The notes under the pieces are model-generated. The model ran no database searches, was not told the DNA's origin, and saw only the letters and a program-made list of their open reading frames with translations. From Brachycybe producta (taxonomy: Eukaryota > Arthropoda > Diplopoda > Playtdesmida > Andrognathidae), in assembly GCA_036925085.1 (NCBI GenBank), contig JAUPFP010000064.1, positions 124,001-188,000 on the forward strand: a stretch of DNA of 64,000 nt, in the 5' to 3' direction. The position numbers and the translations under genes are program-made. How positions within the stretch are numbered: position 1 is the first letter of the stretch; the number at the start of each line of letters is the position of its first letter. Of this stretch, positions 35,573-44,483 are shown in pieces.

Positions 35573-35578
35573 TTTATT
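35573..35578 (-). promoter_or_regulatory. Polyadenylation signal AATAAA
   Basis: On the minus strand AATAAA lies 75-80 bases after the stop of the 240-residue frame, a normal distance for a cleavage signal. A GTTCG and T-rich part follows. This supports the frame as a real last exon. Confidence 0.6.
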
Positions 35579-35653
35579 GTGACCAAAAGTGGTAAAAAAA
35601 CAAAACAAAAAGAGTACAAAATGTTCTGATCAATTCTTAATTTATATTTGAAT

Positions 35654-36376
35654 TTAATTGCGTTCCTCCCACATGTTCATAATCAGTTCCACTAGTTCCT
35701 TCTGTTCAACATTTTCATCGACTTCGCTGAGTTTTCTTGAAAGGTTGTAGAAGAAGCTTAAGTCCAACTTAAAGTGAAGTGCAGCAGCTCCACCAGCCCC
35801 ACTTTTATTCAAGGAACCAACTGATTGAGCCGCAGGAAGTTGCATTACGACAGGCAGGTTACGAGCGATCGACGAAATTTCTGTGAGCATTTTATCTTTA
35901 TATTTGGGAAATAGCTCGAAAGAATCTCGACTGATGAAAACGGAATCGTTTGTAGAATCGTCGTTCAAAGCTTGGCGTAAGTAAACTGAATCGAGCAAAT
36001 ATTTCCTGCTGAGATCACGATTTCTGTATTCTTCCGATAATATTGCGTCAACGAATACAGAATCGTTTTCGGATTCAGAATCTTCAGTTGATGCGTCACG
36101 AAAGTAAATAGAATCGAACGATTTGCCGATGTCGCGATATTCAGCTATAGAGTTGCGATCCGATAATGTTGCGTTCAGCTTTGATCGAGACGATTTTACC
36201 AATTTGAAAGCAATTACAGCCAAATCTAAAGAATGTCGTTGAAAACGTCTCAAAATGACTTCGTGCCGCAATGAATGGAAGTTCTGAGGAGGAGGATTAT
36301 TGTCCAGAATGTCAGACACAGATGACTGAGCCGTGATTTCATCCTCACGGAAGTCCACATTCAATGAATCGTTCAT
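35654..36376 (-). CDS. Uncharacterised 240-residue protein with four D-S-[IV]-[YF] repeats
   Basis: The product is not recognised. The ATG is the first after an in-frame TAA 24 bases upstream, has A at -3 (TCTAAAATG), and the frame ends in TAA. Residues 31-80 form a basic then hydrophobic, probably helical part (RHEVILRRFQRHSLDLAVI). Residues 86-156 are acidic and serine-rich with DSIY (88), DSVF (105), DSVY (129) and DSVF (144). A GAGGAAA linker lies near 193-199. The last 40 residues are probably helical and end acidic (ENVEQKELVELIMNMWEERN). No signal peptide or membrane segment is visible. The coding DNA keeps about 40 CpGs, unlike its surroundings, and an AATAAA follows. Together with a 3' splice site at 36418 this suggests the coding last exon of a host gene. 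It could be lineage-restricted or domesticated from an element; no transposon ends flank it. Confidence 0.65.
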   Translation of the reverse strand: MNDSLNVDFREDEITAQSSVSDILDNNPPPQNFHSLRHEVILRRFQRHSLDLAVIAFKLVKSSRSKLNATLSDRNSIAEYRDIGKSFDSIYFRDASTEDSESENDSVFVDAILSEEYRNRDLSRKYLLDSVYLRQALNDDSTNDSVFISRDSFELFPKYKDKMLTEISSIARNLPVVMQLPAAQSVGSLNKSGAGGAAALHFKLDLSFFYNLSRKLSEVDENVEQKELVELIMNMWEERN

Positions 36377-36417
36377 TTTAGACCATAGATTATTGTATTA
36401 CCAAAATATATACCATA

Positions 36418-36419
36418 CT
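36418..36419 (-). promoter_or_regulatory. Candidate 3' splice site before the 240-residue frame
   Basis: On the minus strand CGTCTCTCTCCCTTCAG ends here, a strong pyrimidine tract plus AG, 41 bases before the ATG. The exon would begin TATGG and carry a short untranslated leader before the ATG, implying an upstream non-coding exon. A TATATATT word just inside could alternatively be a TATA-like element, but it would leave almost no leader. Confidence 0.45.
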
Positions 36420-36596
36420 GAAGGGAGAGAGACGATTTTTCATCCAGTAACCACAGTAAGAGACAATCTGACCACAAATGTTTGCACACTTGGTATGTAG
36501 ACCTACTGTGTATAGAGTTAGCTCAAGGAAGAACTTTGCCTATGAAGTATTTCGTGCCAGGGCTGAGTGTGGAGAAATGGAGGGCGCCACCTCAAC

Positions 36597-36722
36597 TTAA
36601 AGCTAAAGGTCGTATTTGTGCTAAACTCATCAACTTTGACATGAAACTTTTCTAGCAAAAGTTGATGAGTTCAGCACTGCCTTTGACTTAGCAATTATTA
36701 AGAATGTGAGTTAGTTGCCTCC
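36597..36722. mobile_element. Fold-back repeat, TGCTAAACTCATCAACTTT arms
   Basis: The left arm GTGCTAAACTCATCAACTTT is faced by AAAAGTTGATGAGTTCAGCAC, and outer words AAAGGTCGT and TTTGACTTAGCAATTATT mark the edges. Related copies lie at 700-800, 46325-46432 and 57720-57865. The sequence also brings the words of the next possible element, ATAAAGCCGATGCTACACG, at 36733. Confidence 0.6.
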
Positions 36723-36734
36723 AAGATAAATAAT

Positions 36735-38210
36735 AAAGCCGATGCTACACGTAGCAACAATTCAGCAACTTTATAGCAACATAGCTGTGTTGCTCTATTG
36801 TTTCATGAAAGTTGAAAAATCTAGGAAGTTTTTTTTTCTCCTACTGTAATGTGTGAAAACCTATGATGAACAGAAATATTGATTAAACTATTTTGTTTCA
36901 ATTTTATTTTTCTCTTGCATGTGGGACCCAGGCGTTAGTTTTTTGTAAAATTATTTATGAGCACTGCTATACTTTAAATGTCTGTAATTCTTATACAAAA
37001 AATAAGTTTTTTTAGTTCAAAATGGTTGTCATTATTATTTTATATATATATATATACACAGTATATTTGTGAGATTTTTATGTGTTTTTGACGTCATTTT
37101 CTTTCCAACTGTGACACACATTTACGTCACTATTATGACGTGCCTTCAGAAATGAGAAATGACCACTGCGGGGAGTCAGTGTCGTCCGAATCCGGAAGAG
37201 AATATTTGCTGCCAGCATCTACTTCCTCCTCCTCCTCCTCCTCCACAATCACCCCTTTTATTTGCCAAAAAAACATTTTTTTTTTTTAGAAGTTTTATAG
37301 TCGACCTTATAGGCCTATTACACATTTTTAAAGGGTTTTTTCAAGAAGAAGGAAAAAAAAACTCGTTTTATAAGTTTGTTCTCTCTTTTTTCCCGTTGAA
37401 TCATTTTCTTTTCTTGTCTTTCTGATGAAATTTCCTCATTTGTCACAACTTTTAGAAGGGGAAAGAAATATTGACAACTTGGGATTTGCAATTCGTTGTT
37501 AGGAGCTTTTCTTTTTAACATTTCTTGAATTTTGGTCTCTGAAATGCAGCTTTATTGGGTGGTTTAGGGGGGAGGGGGTCTCTCTTTTTTGGTGTTAATC
37601 GAATCTTATCCCTTCACTGATTTCGGTTCATTTCTAGTAAAAGATGAGAATAGTTGAAAATCTTTTAGAAAGCAATTTTTTTTTTCAGAAGAAAAGAATT
37701 TCATATCGAAATAAATATTATTTAAAAAGATAGAAAGTGAGGTGGAAAGTGAAGTTTGTATAAAGTGAAAGTATTGCAGTGGCACGTGCCACTAATGCAC
37801 AGTTGCACGCACACTTGAAGGCGGTATTCATTTTTGCACGAATTCATGCATTTATGTGGTGGAGGCTAGTCATTGAGGTGGGGTTACATTAGTACCCAGT
37901 ACTACCCAGTGCGCTGGCACTTTGCTTTGGATACCAAGAATGAAAATAAGACTTTGATATGACAATAAATTTGTCACGTGGATGGAACTCGTAACTTTCA
38001 CTCCGAAACCATTAACTAAAACCATTGCTAGCCTTCACCTCCAACACCTTTTGCACGTTTTTTTTGGTTGTTTTTTGTCGTCTTGTCAGGCACGTGATGA
38101 ATAAGTTAAATTTTAGTTAACGTAAATGTACATTTAACAGTTACGGGACGCTCTCGTGGGTTGGGGGACACCCAATTTTTATATATTCTCGTGGGCTTAA
38201 TAGTTTCTAT
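36735..38210. other. Gene-free stretch with CCT run
   Basis: No gene recognised. A CCT run lies at 37223-37242 and a (TA)n run near 37042-37055. A possible element with ends near 36735 and 36934 (TAAAGCC versus, reversed, TAACGCCTGGGTCCCACATG) is too weak to call. Confidence 0.55.
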
Positions 38211-38214
38211 ATGC

Positions 38215-38456
38215 TTTAAATGCCCTACAAATGCCTCAGGAGCGCTCAACTGGCACCAGAAATCTCATAAAGCTTGGAAAATCACTAACGATTCAAGAAT
38301 TTTTAAAATTCGGAAAAAATGGGTTAAAAGCCAAAAAAAAAACGGCCAAATGTCGGGAAAAAAATGTAATTGCTATAAAAGCTCTAAAAATGCCTCATGA
38401 GTGCTCAACTTGCCCCACAAGTCTCAAAAACCTTGGAAAAGCACAAGAATCCACAG
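38215..38456 (+). repeat. Dispersed repeat of about 160-base units, copy near 38.3 kb
   Basis: Carries AAATGCCTCAGGAGCGCTCA, ACTGGCACCAGAAATCTCAT, AAGCTTGGAAAATCAC, GATTCAAGAATTTTTAAAAT and GGCCAAATGTCGG, then a second CTCTAAAAATGCCTCATGAG unit. Same order as at 7425-7660. The two overlapping frames here are by-products. Confidence 0.65.
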
Positions 38457-38618
38457 ACATTTAGAAATCGGGAAGAACTTCAGTTGGCTCCGCCCTTTTT
38501 ATGACGACTGGCAACTTCTAATTGGTTGGTTATGTAGTCTGACGTCACATGCTCCGCCCTTTTCAACGTCGAACCACACAACAAACCAATTAGAACATGC
38601 CGGTCTCATAAAGGCGTC
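38457..38618. mobile_element. Palindromic hAT-like miniature element, right arm decayed
   Basis: Left arm TTTAGAAATCGGGAAGAAC, GTTGGCTCCGCCC, TTTTTATGACGA matches the element at 31139. The core is present in the reverse sense (TGACGTCACATGCTCCGCCC), and the right arm survives only as CCAATTAGAAC and CATAAAGG. It is followed by a hairpin CGTCCTTCTCG-AGGG-CGAGAAGGACG at about 38616-38641. Confidence 0.65.
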
Positions 38619-38699
38619 CTTCTCGAGGGCGAGAAGGACGCGCCCTACCCTCAGCAGCGGCGCTGCTCACACACAAACGCACAGTCAGAGAGACAGGCT

Positions 38700-39360
38700 C
38701 GTATTTACAGAAAATTGAGAAAAATGTTTAACGTGGATACATGTACACTGTACAAAACACACATGGATGGATGGATGGACGGATGACTTGTTATTACTTT
38801 ATATAAAATTTATATAAAATGAAGACAGACATTGAAAGAATTTGAAATATTAAATTCCAAATTGCATCGCTGCTTTAGAATAAACAGATTTATCCAAATT
38901 TCTTTATTGAATACAAGTGCTTTAGATTTGTTCAGTCTCAGGGGGGGGGATTTTTTTTTTTTCAAATTGAAAACTAAATTTTTATTATAATATACATTGA
39001 GAGAGTCCAACATTTAGATTGCAATGGTATATATTTATAGTTTATTGCTATTCTCAAGTGATGATGGTTCTCGTATAAAATGATGTGTAGCTAGCGGACT
39101 GCATGGCTCCCTCTGTCGTCATTTATTTTGTCACCGAAATTGTCTCCTCCTCCTCCTCCTGCTTTAGACTTTGACTGCTTTTTCTCTCTTCTGCTCGCAC
39201 CTTGTCCAAATCGATTATGTGGTCCACGCATTCCTTTAAGCTAGACACATTTAATACTCACAACGTTCTAGAAGTAGTAACCATTGCAAAATTTGCAAAT
39301 GGAAGAGAAAAATCGAATATTGCAGTTTTTACTCGGTATTATACAGTAGAACTGACATTG
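38700..39360. other. Gene-free stretch
   Basis: Contains four GGAT units near 38764-38783 and a short TCC run near 39148-39160. No gene recognised. Confidence 0.6.
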
Positions 39361-39470
39361 AGAGAATTAGAAAGGTTTCTTTTTTTTAAAAAAAAAAAAC
39401 CTAAATGAAACACATGAGGTTATTTTCATGTTTGTATCTTTCACAAATAAATCATATATGGCAATTTAAA
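39361..39470. repeat. Fragment of the TTAGAAACTAGAAG family
   Basis: GAGAATTAGAAAGGTTTC then GAGGTTATTTTCATGTTTGT, ATCTTTCACAAATAAATCAT and ATATGGCAATTTAAAAATG follow the order of the family's left arm, strongly diverged. Confidence 0.5.
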
Positions 39471-39634
39471 AATGTCCATTTCCGTTTGACCAAAAGTCGA
39501 TAACATTTTTCTGTAATGTTCATAAACTAAAAAATACGGTGAGTTTTAAACAGCTGTTGTTATACAAAGTGTTTTGCATTATTTTTTTGTTTTGTTTGGG
39601 CATTGATTGCAGTTTGAAAATTGAAAGTGTCTTA

Positions 39635-40111
39635 AGCTCGTTATACACCCACAATTTTTACTTGCATTTTTTTTTGTCAATTAAATGATGAATGTTTTCA
39701 TGAATGATTTGGTACATAAATTTTTTTTTATAAGTGTCAGTCGGCGGCTATACACAAGTAAAAGTATTGGAACATTGTTACTTGTATAAAGTGCGCAGAA
39801 CAATGCGTAGTGTGCCAGTTTATAGTACATGCATATATTGTGACCTTCTAGACAAGAGAATAGGGGAGAGGTGTGCTAAATATGTTGCGGAGCGCATCGT
39901 ATATAGTTTTGTAAATTACATAAGTTGGATGCTGATCCTGAGGAAGCACTCTAGTATAGATGTGATCATTTAAGAAAAATAGAACATCTTCTCAATTAAT
40001 GCAACTTTGAACAAATAATTTAACATTGACGTTGTTATACACATGAAATGTCACATTTATAAATTAATTTATACATTTATTTAAGAACTAATTGATGGTG
40101 TATAACGGGCT
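39635..40111. mobile_element. Harbinger-like element with exact TTA duplication
   Basis: Left end AGCTCGTTATACACCCACAA, reversed right end AGCCCGTTATACACCATCAA. TTA precedes (39632-39634) and TTA follows (40112-40114). The right TTA runs on as GAAACTAGAAGAGTAAC and the left flank is GAAAGTGTC, so the element sits in a copy of the TTAGAAACTAGAAG fold-back family. The 79-residue frame inside has no transposase features. Confidence 0.8.
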
Positions 40112-41140
40112 TTAGAAACTAGAAGAGTAACTTCATATACAAAGTACACACCTCAGCAAGAAAAGTGTCACAACTGAAAGAGAAAAAAAAACTTTTGGGG
40201 GAAAATGAGTTTAAAATTACATTTTTTTTTTCCTATCTCAATCTATTGTAGGGGAGCCAAATAAACCGATATTGTGAATAGTAAAAATGGTTTTTGCGTT
40301 TGAAAAACCCATCAAATTAAGCCACGAATCTTCTTCTTTAAACTCAATTTTTCTCAAAAAAAAAAGTTTTTTTTAGTTGTGCTACTCTTCTTACTGAGGT
40401 GTGACATTGTACATGTATTTGAAAACACCCCTTTAAATGTGAGCCAGTTACTTGGGGCGACTGAATAAGCGCCAAATTGAACAAACGCCAAACTGAATAA
40501 GCGCCAAATTGAACAAACGCCAAACTGAATAAGCGCCAAATTGAACAAACGCCAAACTGAATAAGCGCCAAATTGAACAAACGCCAAACTGAATAAGCGC
40601 CAAATTGAACAAACGCCAAACTGAATAACCGCCAAATTTTTGGCTTTTATTCAGTTTGGCGTTTGTTCCATTTGGCGCTTATTCAGTTTGGCGTTTGTTC
40701 CATTTGGCGCTTATTCAGTTTGGCGTTTGTTCCATTTGGCGCTTATTCAGTTTGGCGTTTGTTCCATTTGGCGCTTATTCAGTTTGGCGTTTGTTCCATT
40801 TGGCGCTTATTCAGTTTGGCGTTTGTTCCATTTGGCGCTTATTCAGTTTGGCGTTTGTTCCATTTGGCGCTTATTCAGTTTGGCGTTTGTTCCATTTGGC
40901 GCTTATTCAGTTTGGCGTTTGTTCCATTTGGCGCTTATTCAGTTTGGCGTTTGTTCCATTTGGCGTTTATTCAGTTTGGCGTTTATTCAGTTTGGCGTTT
41001 GTTCCATTTGGCGTTTATTCAGTTTGGCGTTTGTTCCATTTGGCGTTTATTCAGTTTGGCGTTAGTTCAGATTGGCGTTTGTTCGATTTGGCGCTTGATC
41101 AGCGCCACCAGTTACGCTTCTAGTTTCTAAAACTTTCAAA
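40112..41140. mobile_element. Fold-back TTAGAAACTAGAAG element enlarged by a minisatellite
   Basis: The left terminus (TTAGAAACTAGAAGAGTAAC at 40112) and a reversed right terminus (AGTTTTAGAAACTAGAAGCG near 41113-41133) face outward in the manner of the family's arms. Nearly all the DNA between them from 40461 to 41096 is minisatellite. The left side is further displaced by the insertion at 39635-40111. I infer that the array grew inside the element. Confidence 0.6.
40461..41096. repeat. 16-base minisatellite in two opposed arms with a perfect dyad centre
   Basis: The left arm (40461-40635) has about 11 monomers in the sense AAGCGCCAAATTGAAC / AAACGCCAAACTGAAT. The right arm (40649-41096) has 28 monomers in the opposite sense, ATTCAGTTTGGCGTTT / GTTCCATTTGGCGCTT. 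Monomers alternate strictly, making a 32-base dimer. The arms meet at GCCAAATTTTTGGC (40631-40644). A diagnostic base differs: the left arm reads GTTCAATTT on the minus strand and the right arm GTTCCATTT in every unit, so the arms were homogenised separately. About 175 bases could form a near-perfect cruciform stem. The three overlapping phenylalanine-, alanine- and tryptophan-rich frames are products of the array. Confidence 0.95.
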
Positions 41141-41307
41141 AGTTTTTCTTAAAAGTTGCTTACAGAAGTCAGTGTTCTGGTGATGTTTCCACAATAAAGG
41201 TGTAGTGTTTTGTTGGATAAATGGTGTAATTGAAATATTAAGTCGTGGTTCAGACCAAGAGGGTAATGTAGAGATTAAAGTAAAGTACTCTACTTCACTT
41301 GTACGTA

Positions 41308-41993
41308 CAGTCATACCTTGCTCAGTTTTACCTCTGATAACGCTAGTTACACTACCGAGCTATAACATAGTTAACCAGTCTACATCTTTGTACAGAAGTT
41401 ACCATTACTCTGATGATGATTCAGTTAAATAGACCATTACCTCTAGAAATTTCTACTTATGTTTATTTTTTTTTTAAAAAGTACCTTCTTAATTTAAAAA
41501 AAACTTCAAAATGAATCGGTATTTGGTAGAAACTTGCAATTTCAGATGGATGCGCCACCAAACAACATGAATTCGAACTAAAGAAATATAAAGTATACTC
41601 CTCTACTCGAAAAATATCGATATATCGATATTTAAGCCTTTTGCCTGTGTTGTCATCTCACATTACTTTGAATTCACTGTTCAAATACATGTATTTCCTA
41701 TTCATTTCAAAGTACTTCGAGTTGATTGGAAGGTTGTATTGAGTTTAATATGAATAGAAAATACATGTATTTCACTAAGCAATTATGGAAATGTGGGAGG
41801 AGAACGTATTTGCCACTAAGTTGAGGGGGAGACTTTCGTTTTTAGAAATTTAAAATGGCATTGTTTGTTGACTAATAAAAGTCACTTCATTTTTAACTTT
41901 TTTTTTATAATTTTAACGTCTTATTTTAAATTTTAAAAATGAGTTTAGCAATCGTTGGGTAAGTCTTCTCTTTCGTTAAACGAGGTATGATTG
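41308..41993. mobile_element. pogo/Tigger-like element with TA duplications
   Basis: Left end CAGTCATACCTTGCTCAG, reversed right end CAATCATACCTCGTTTAACG. TA lies just before (41306-41307) and just after (41994-41995). These ends are characteristic of the pogo/Tigger group of Tc1/mariner elements. The 686-base interior is AT-rich and has no transposase-like frame, so it is non-autonomous. Confidence 0.85.
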
Positions 41994-41999
41994 TAGATG

Positions 42000-42620
42000 C
42001 CTACAATAGTAACCATGTGTTATCTATAGCTGATATGAGATTGGCAAGATGGTAAATGGCAAACTCGTTGTGTTGTTGCATCTTCTTCTTTTTCTTAGTG
42101 GAATGAAGTGTGACACCTTAAAATCAATTTTGTTTGTGTTGTGAGGAGGAGGAGGAGGTAGTGCTTTTTTTTACTCTTATTTTGAGAGGGTTATAAATTT
42201 GTGAACAGGATCAGTCACTCTACTTTGTTAGTGAGCGAAAAGCAAGGCACGGATTGATTTCTAATTAATGAAACTTGAGTAAATTCAAGTAAAAAGAAAA
42301 ACATGGACCACAGCCTCGGAGATAAAATTCAAAGTTATAGATTAAAAACACAAGGAATCTATTTGAGAACACCTATATTTGTAGAATTGATTGGAGTATT
42401 GTAGAAGCTGTGAGCATCTAACAAACAGTAGCACTTACAGAATGCGTGCAGCAGCCATTTATTCTTCTGTTAGGATGTATTGCCCATGATGCATTTTAAA
42501 TCAAATGTTCCTTTTTTCTAGCATTCCTCCTAGCAATGAATTTTAAATGGAGACACACCAAAGTATAACTTACTAGCTGGAGTGTACCGTTTATTATAAC
42601 CATGGTTAATTCAGGATGAC
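42000..42620. other. Gene-free stretch
   Basis: No gene or paired termini recognised. A GGA run lies near 42143-42160. Confidence 0.6.
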
Positions 42621-42628
42621 TAGAATAT

Positions 42629-43038
42629 GGGTCAGGATAAAAAGATGAACGAATGAATGGGATGAACGGGATGAACATTGGGGTAACTCTAAAACCCGAC
42701 ACAAAATGCATATAGAATAAGATGAACACTATATCATGGATGAACACACATTTTAAAGGGATGAACAAAGAAATAAAAGGATGAACATGGTTAGGTTAGG
42801 TTAGGTTAGGTTAGGTAACCGAATCTAACCTAACTGAACCGAACTTAACCCCATAAAACCATGTTTATCCCTCTTAAAACCATGTTTATCCTTTTATTTC
42901 TCTCTGGTCATTCCTTTAAAATGCGTGTTCATTCATTAAAATATAGTGTTCATCTAATTCTAGATGCATTCTGTGTCCAGTTTTAGAGTTACTCCAATGT
43001 TCATCCCGTTCATTCGTTCATCTTTTTATCCTGACCCC
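42629..43038. mobile_element. Fold-back element with exact 8-base duplication and TTAGG loop
   Basis: Ends GGGTCAGGATAAAAAGATG and, reversed, GGGGTCAGGATAAAAAGATG. The arms (42629-42788 and 42858-43038) match at roughly 85-90 percent by eye over 160 bases or more. The identical octamer TAGAATAT flanks it at 42621-42628 and 43039-43046. The arms are rich in GATGAAC words. The loop holds a TTAGG array and TAACC-type variants. An 8-base duplication fits hAT, P or Merlin; the GGG terminus leaves the superfamily open. The 90-residue minus-strand frame in the left arm is not supported. Confidence 0.9.
42789..42817. repeat. Interstitial (TTAGG)n telomere-type repeat
   Basis: About five and a half perfect GGTTA units, then diverged CTAACC and GAACC words to about 42857. 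TTAGG is the canonical arthropod telomere unit. Here it is the loop of a transposable element, so it does not mark a chromosome end. Confidence 0.9.
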
Positions 43039-43115
43039 TAGAATATTAGCTGCAACTCACCTACTTGTATAGTGGAAGCGAGTGCAATCTGCCCTTTCCC
43101 TTCACTGTCTTTTAA

Positions 43116-43306
43116 AGGTGCTCACAAGACGGGCGACTTTAGTTGTCGAGATGGACTGCAAAAAGTGATTGAAAATGGTGATTTGATAATTTATTGCAGT
43201 GGAAACACTAGAACGACTTTCCAGCGACTGTGGCAGTCTACTCGAGTAGTCGTTTTGGTTAAACACGGTCTACCTCGACCCACTAAAAGTCGCTTGTTTG
43301 TAGGCT
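43116..43306. mobile_element. Miniature inverted-repeat element, GGGCGACTTTAG arms
   Basis: The left side AGGTGCTCACAAGACGGGCG, then ACTTTAGTTGTCGAG, is faced by a reversed right side AGCCTACAAACAAGCGAC, then TTTTAGTGGGTCGAG. The flanking 3-base words are TAA on the left and TTA on the right, so a Harbinger-like origin is possible but not shown. The 92-residue frame over it has no domain. Confidence 0.5.
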
Positions 43307-43339
43307 TACTAAAAGCAACATTTTGTCAGTTGGAATTTT

Positions 43340-44480
43340 CACTTGACTAAGTGGTCTCTGTAAAAGGTGTGTTCCACCATTGCCCTTTATTTTTTTAACG
43401 GTTTCTGCTTTACCTAGTAATGGAGAAAGCAAAAGATCATTGAAAGTGACAGTTTCTGTGACAATCAATCGTATTGCCTCTCCCTCTTCCAGTTTTAAGC
43501 AGTTTATGGAATTTCTATGTAGATGTAGATAAAGTCTGGGCCCCTGGTCTATATTGGACGTCATTTGGGACGTTTACTCAGTGTCAAGATTTGAAATGTT
43601 GAGTGTTTGAACTGAGGAAGGTGTGAATCCCTTGTGTTTTTCTTTTCTTGAAAAGGTAGAAAATGAAGAAGAAAAAAAAGGAGAGATCTTATAAGCCATC
43701 TTTTATGATAATAATACTCGTGATTTGGCCATTTTCGATAAATCTTACTGACAAAAGAAGAAGACAGTAAGAAAAGAATGGATGGACACTGGACAGTTGT
43801 GTTATTGCCCAGTAGAGACCCATACCTATATAGAAAGAGATGAATTGAACTTCTTTTTCTCGCTTTCATTAATCTCGATATTTGAGAACCCAACCACTTT
43901 TCTCTCCCAATCGACGACACAAGTCTCACAGTCTCACTATACATGTACTGTATATATAAAGTAGGCCTATACACAATTGGAAAACGGTTTTATTACTTTT
44001 TTATACACCTGACATTTTCAATACTTTGTAGGTGTGTTTTATTTTCTTTGAGTTTTGGGATTTGGTTGAAGTAAAAAACGGGGGGGGGGGGGCGGGAGTA
44101 AGTAAATGAATTTATTCCTATAAATTGTCATTATACCACCACCCATTCATCTGTCTATCCATTCTAAGCCTCAGTGAGATGCAAAATAAAAATGATCTGG
44201 CGCAAAAAATGCTGGGGAAAAAAGGTAAAATACTTACGCTTATTATTGGTCTAATCAATTTTTTTTGGTAAGAATTAAAATTATTAATCGTTTAATTTAT
44301 ATGTTTCTGTTTCAATTAAACATTAAAAAATTACATTTTGTTAAAATGCGCCTCTGGGACTTTTGCGCCCTAGTTGACTGCCTAAGTTTGTCTAATGGAT
44401 GCGCTGGCCCTGATTATACCACTGAGCAGTAGGGTTTTCGTACCAAATATCAGGATTGGCTTTTGGAAGGAGGGCAAGGG
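43340..44480. other. Gene-free stretch with G13 run
   Basis: No gene is supported. A run of 13 G lies at 44080-44092. The 137-residue minus-strand frame at 43561-43974 has no recognised domain, signal or codon support. Confidence 0.55.
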
Positions 44481-44483
44481 CTC

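Noticed and set aside
40461-41096. Regular short repeats that could suggest a CRISPR-like array
   Set aside because: The repeat is contiguous with no unique spacers, and the context is eukaryotic.
40344-41130. Five overlapping frames of 91-155 residues rich in Phe, Ala, Trp and Val
   Set aside because: Translations of the 16-base minisatellite. The array is open in several frames and on both strands.
42789-42857. Possible telomere or chromosome end
   Set aside because: Only about six TTAGG units, lying in the loop of an inserted element with an 8-base target duplication.
43561-43974. Minus-strand frame of 137 residues
   Set aside because: No recognised domain and no supporting signals; composition is that of the surrounding AT-rich DNA.
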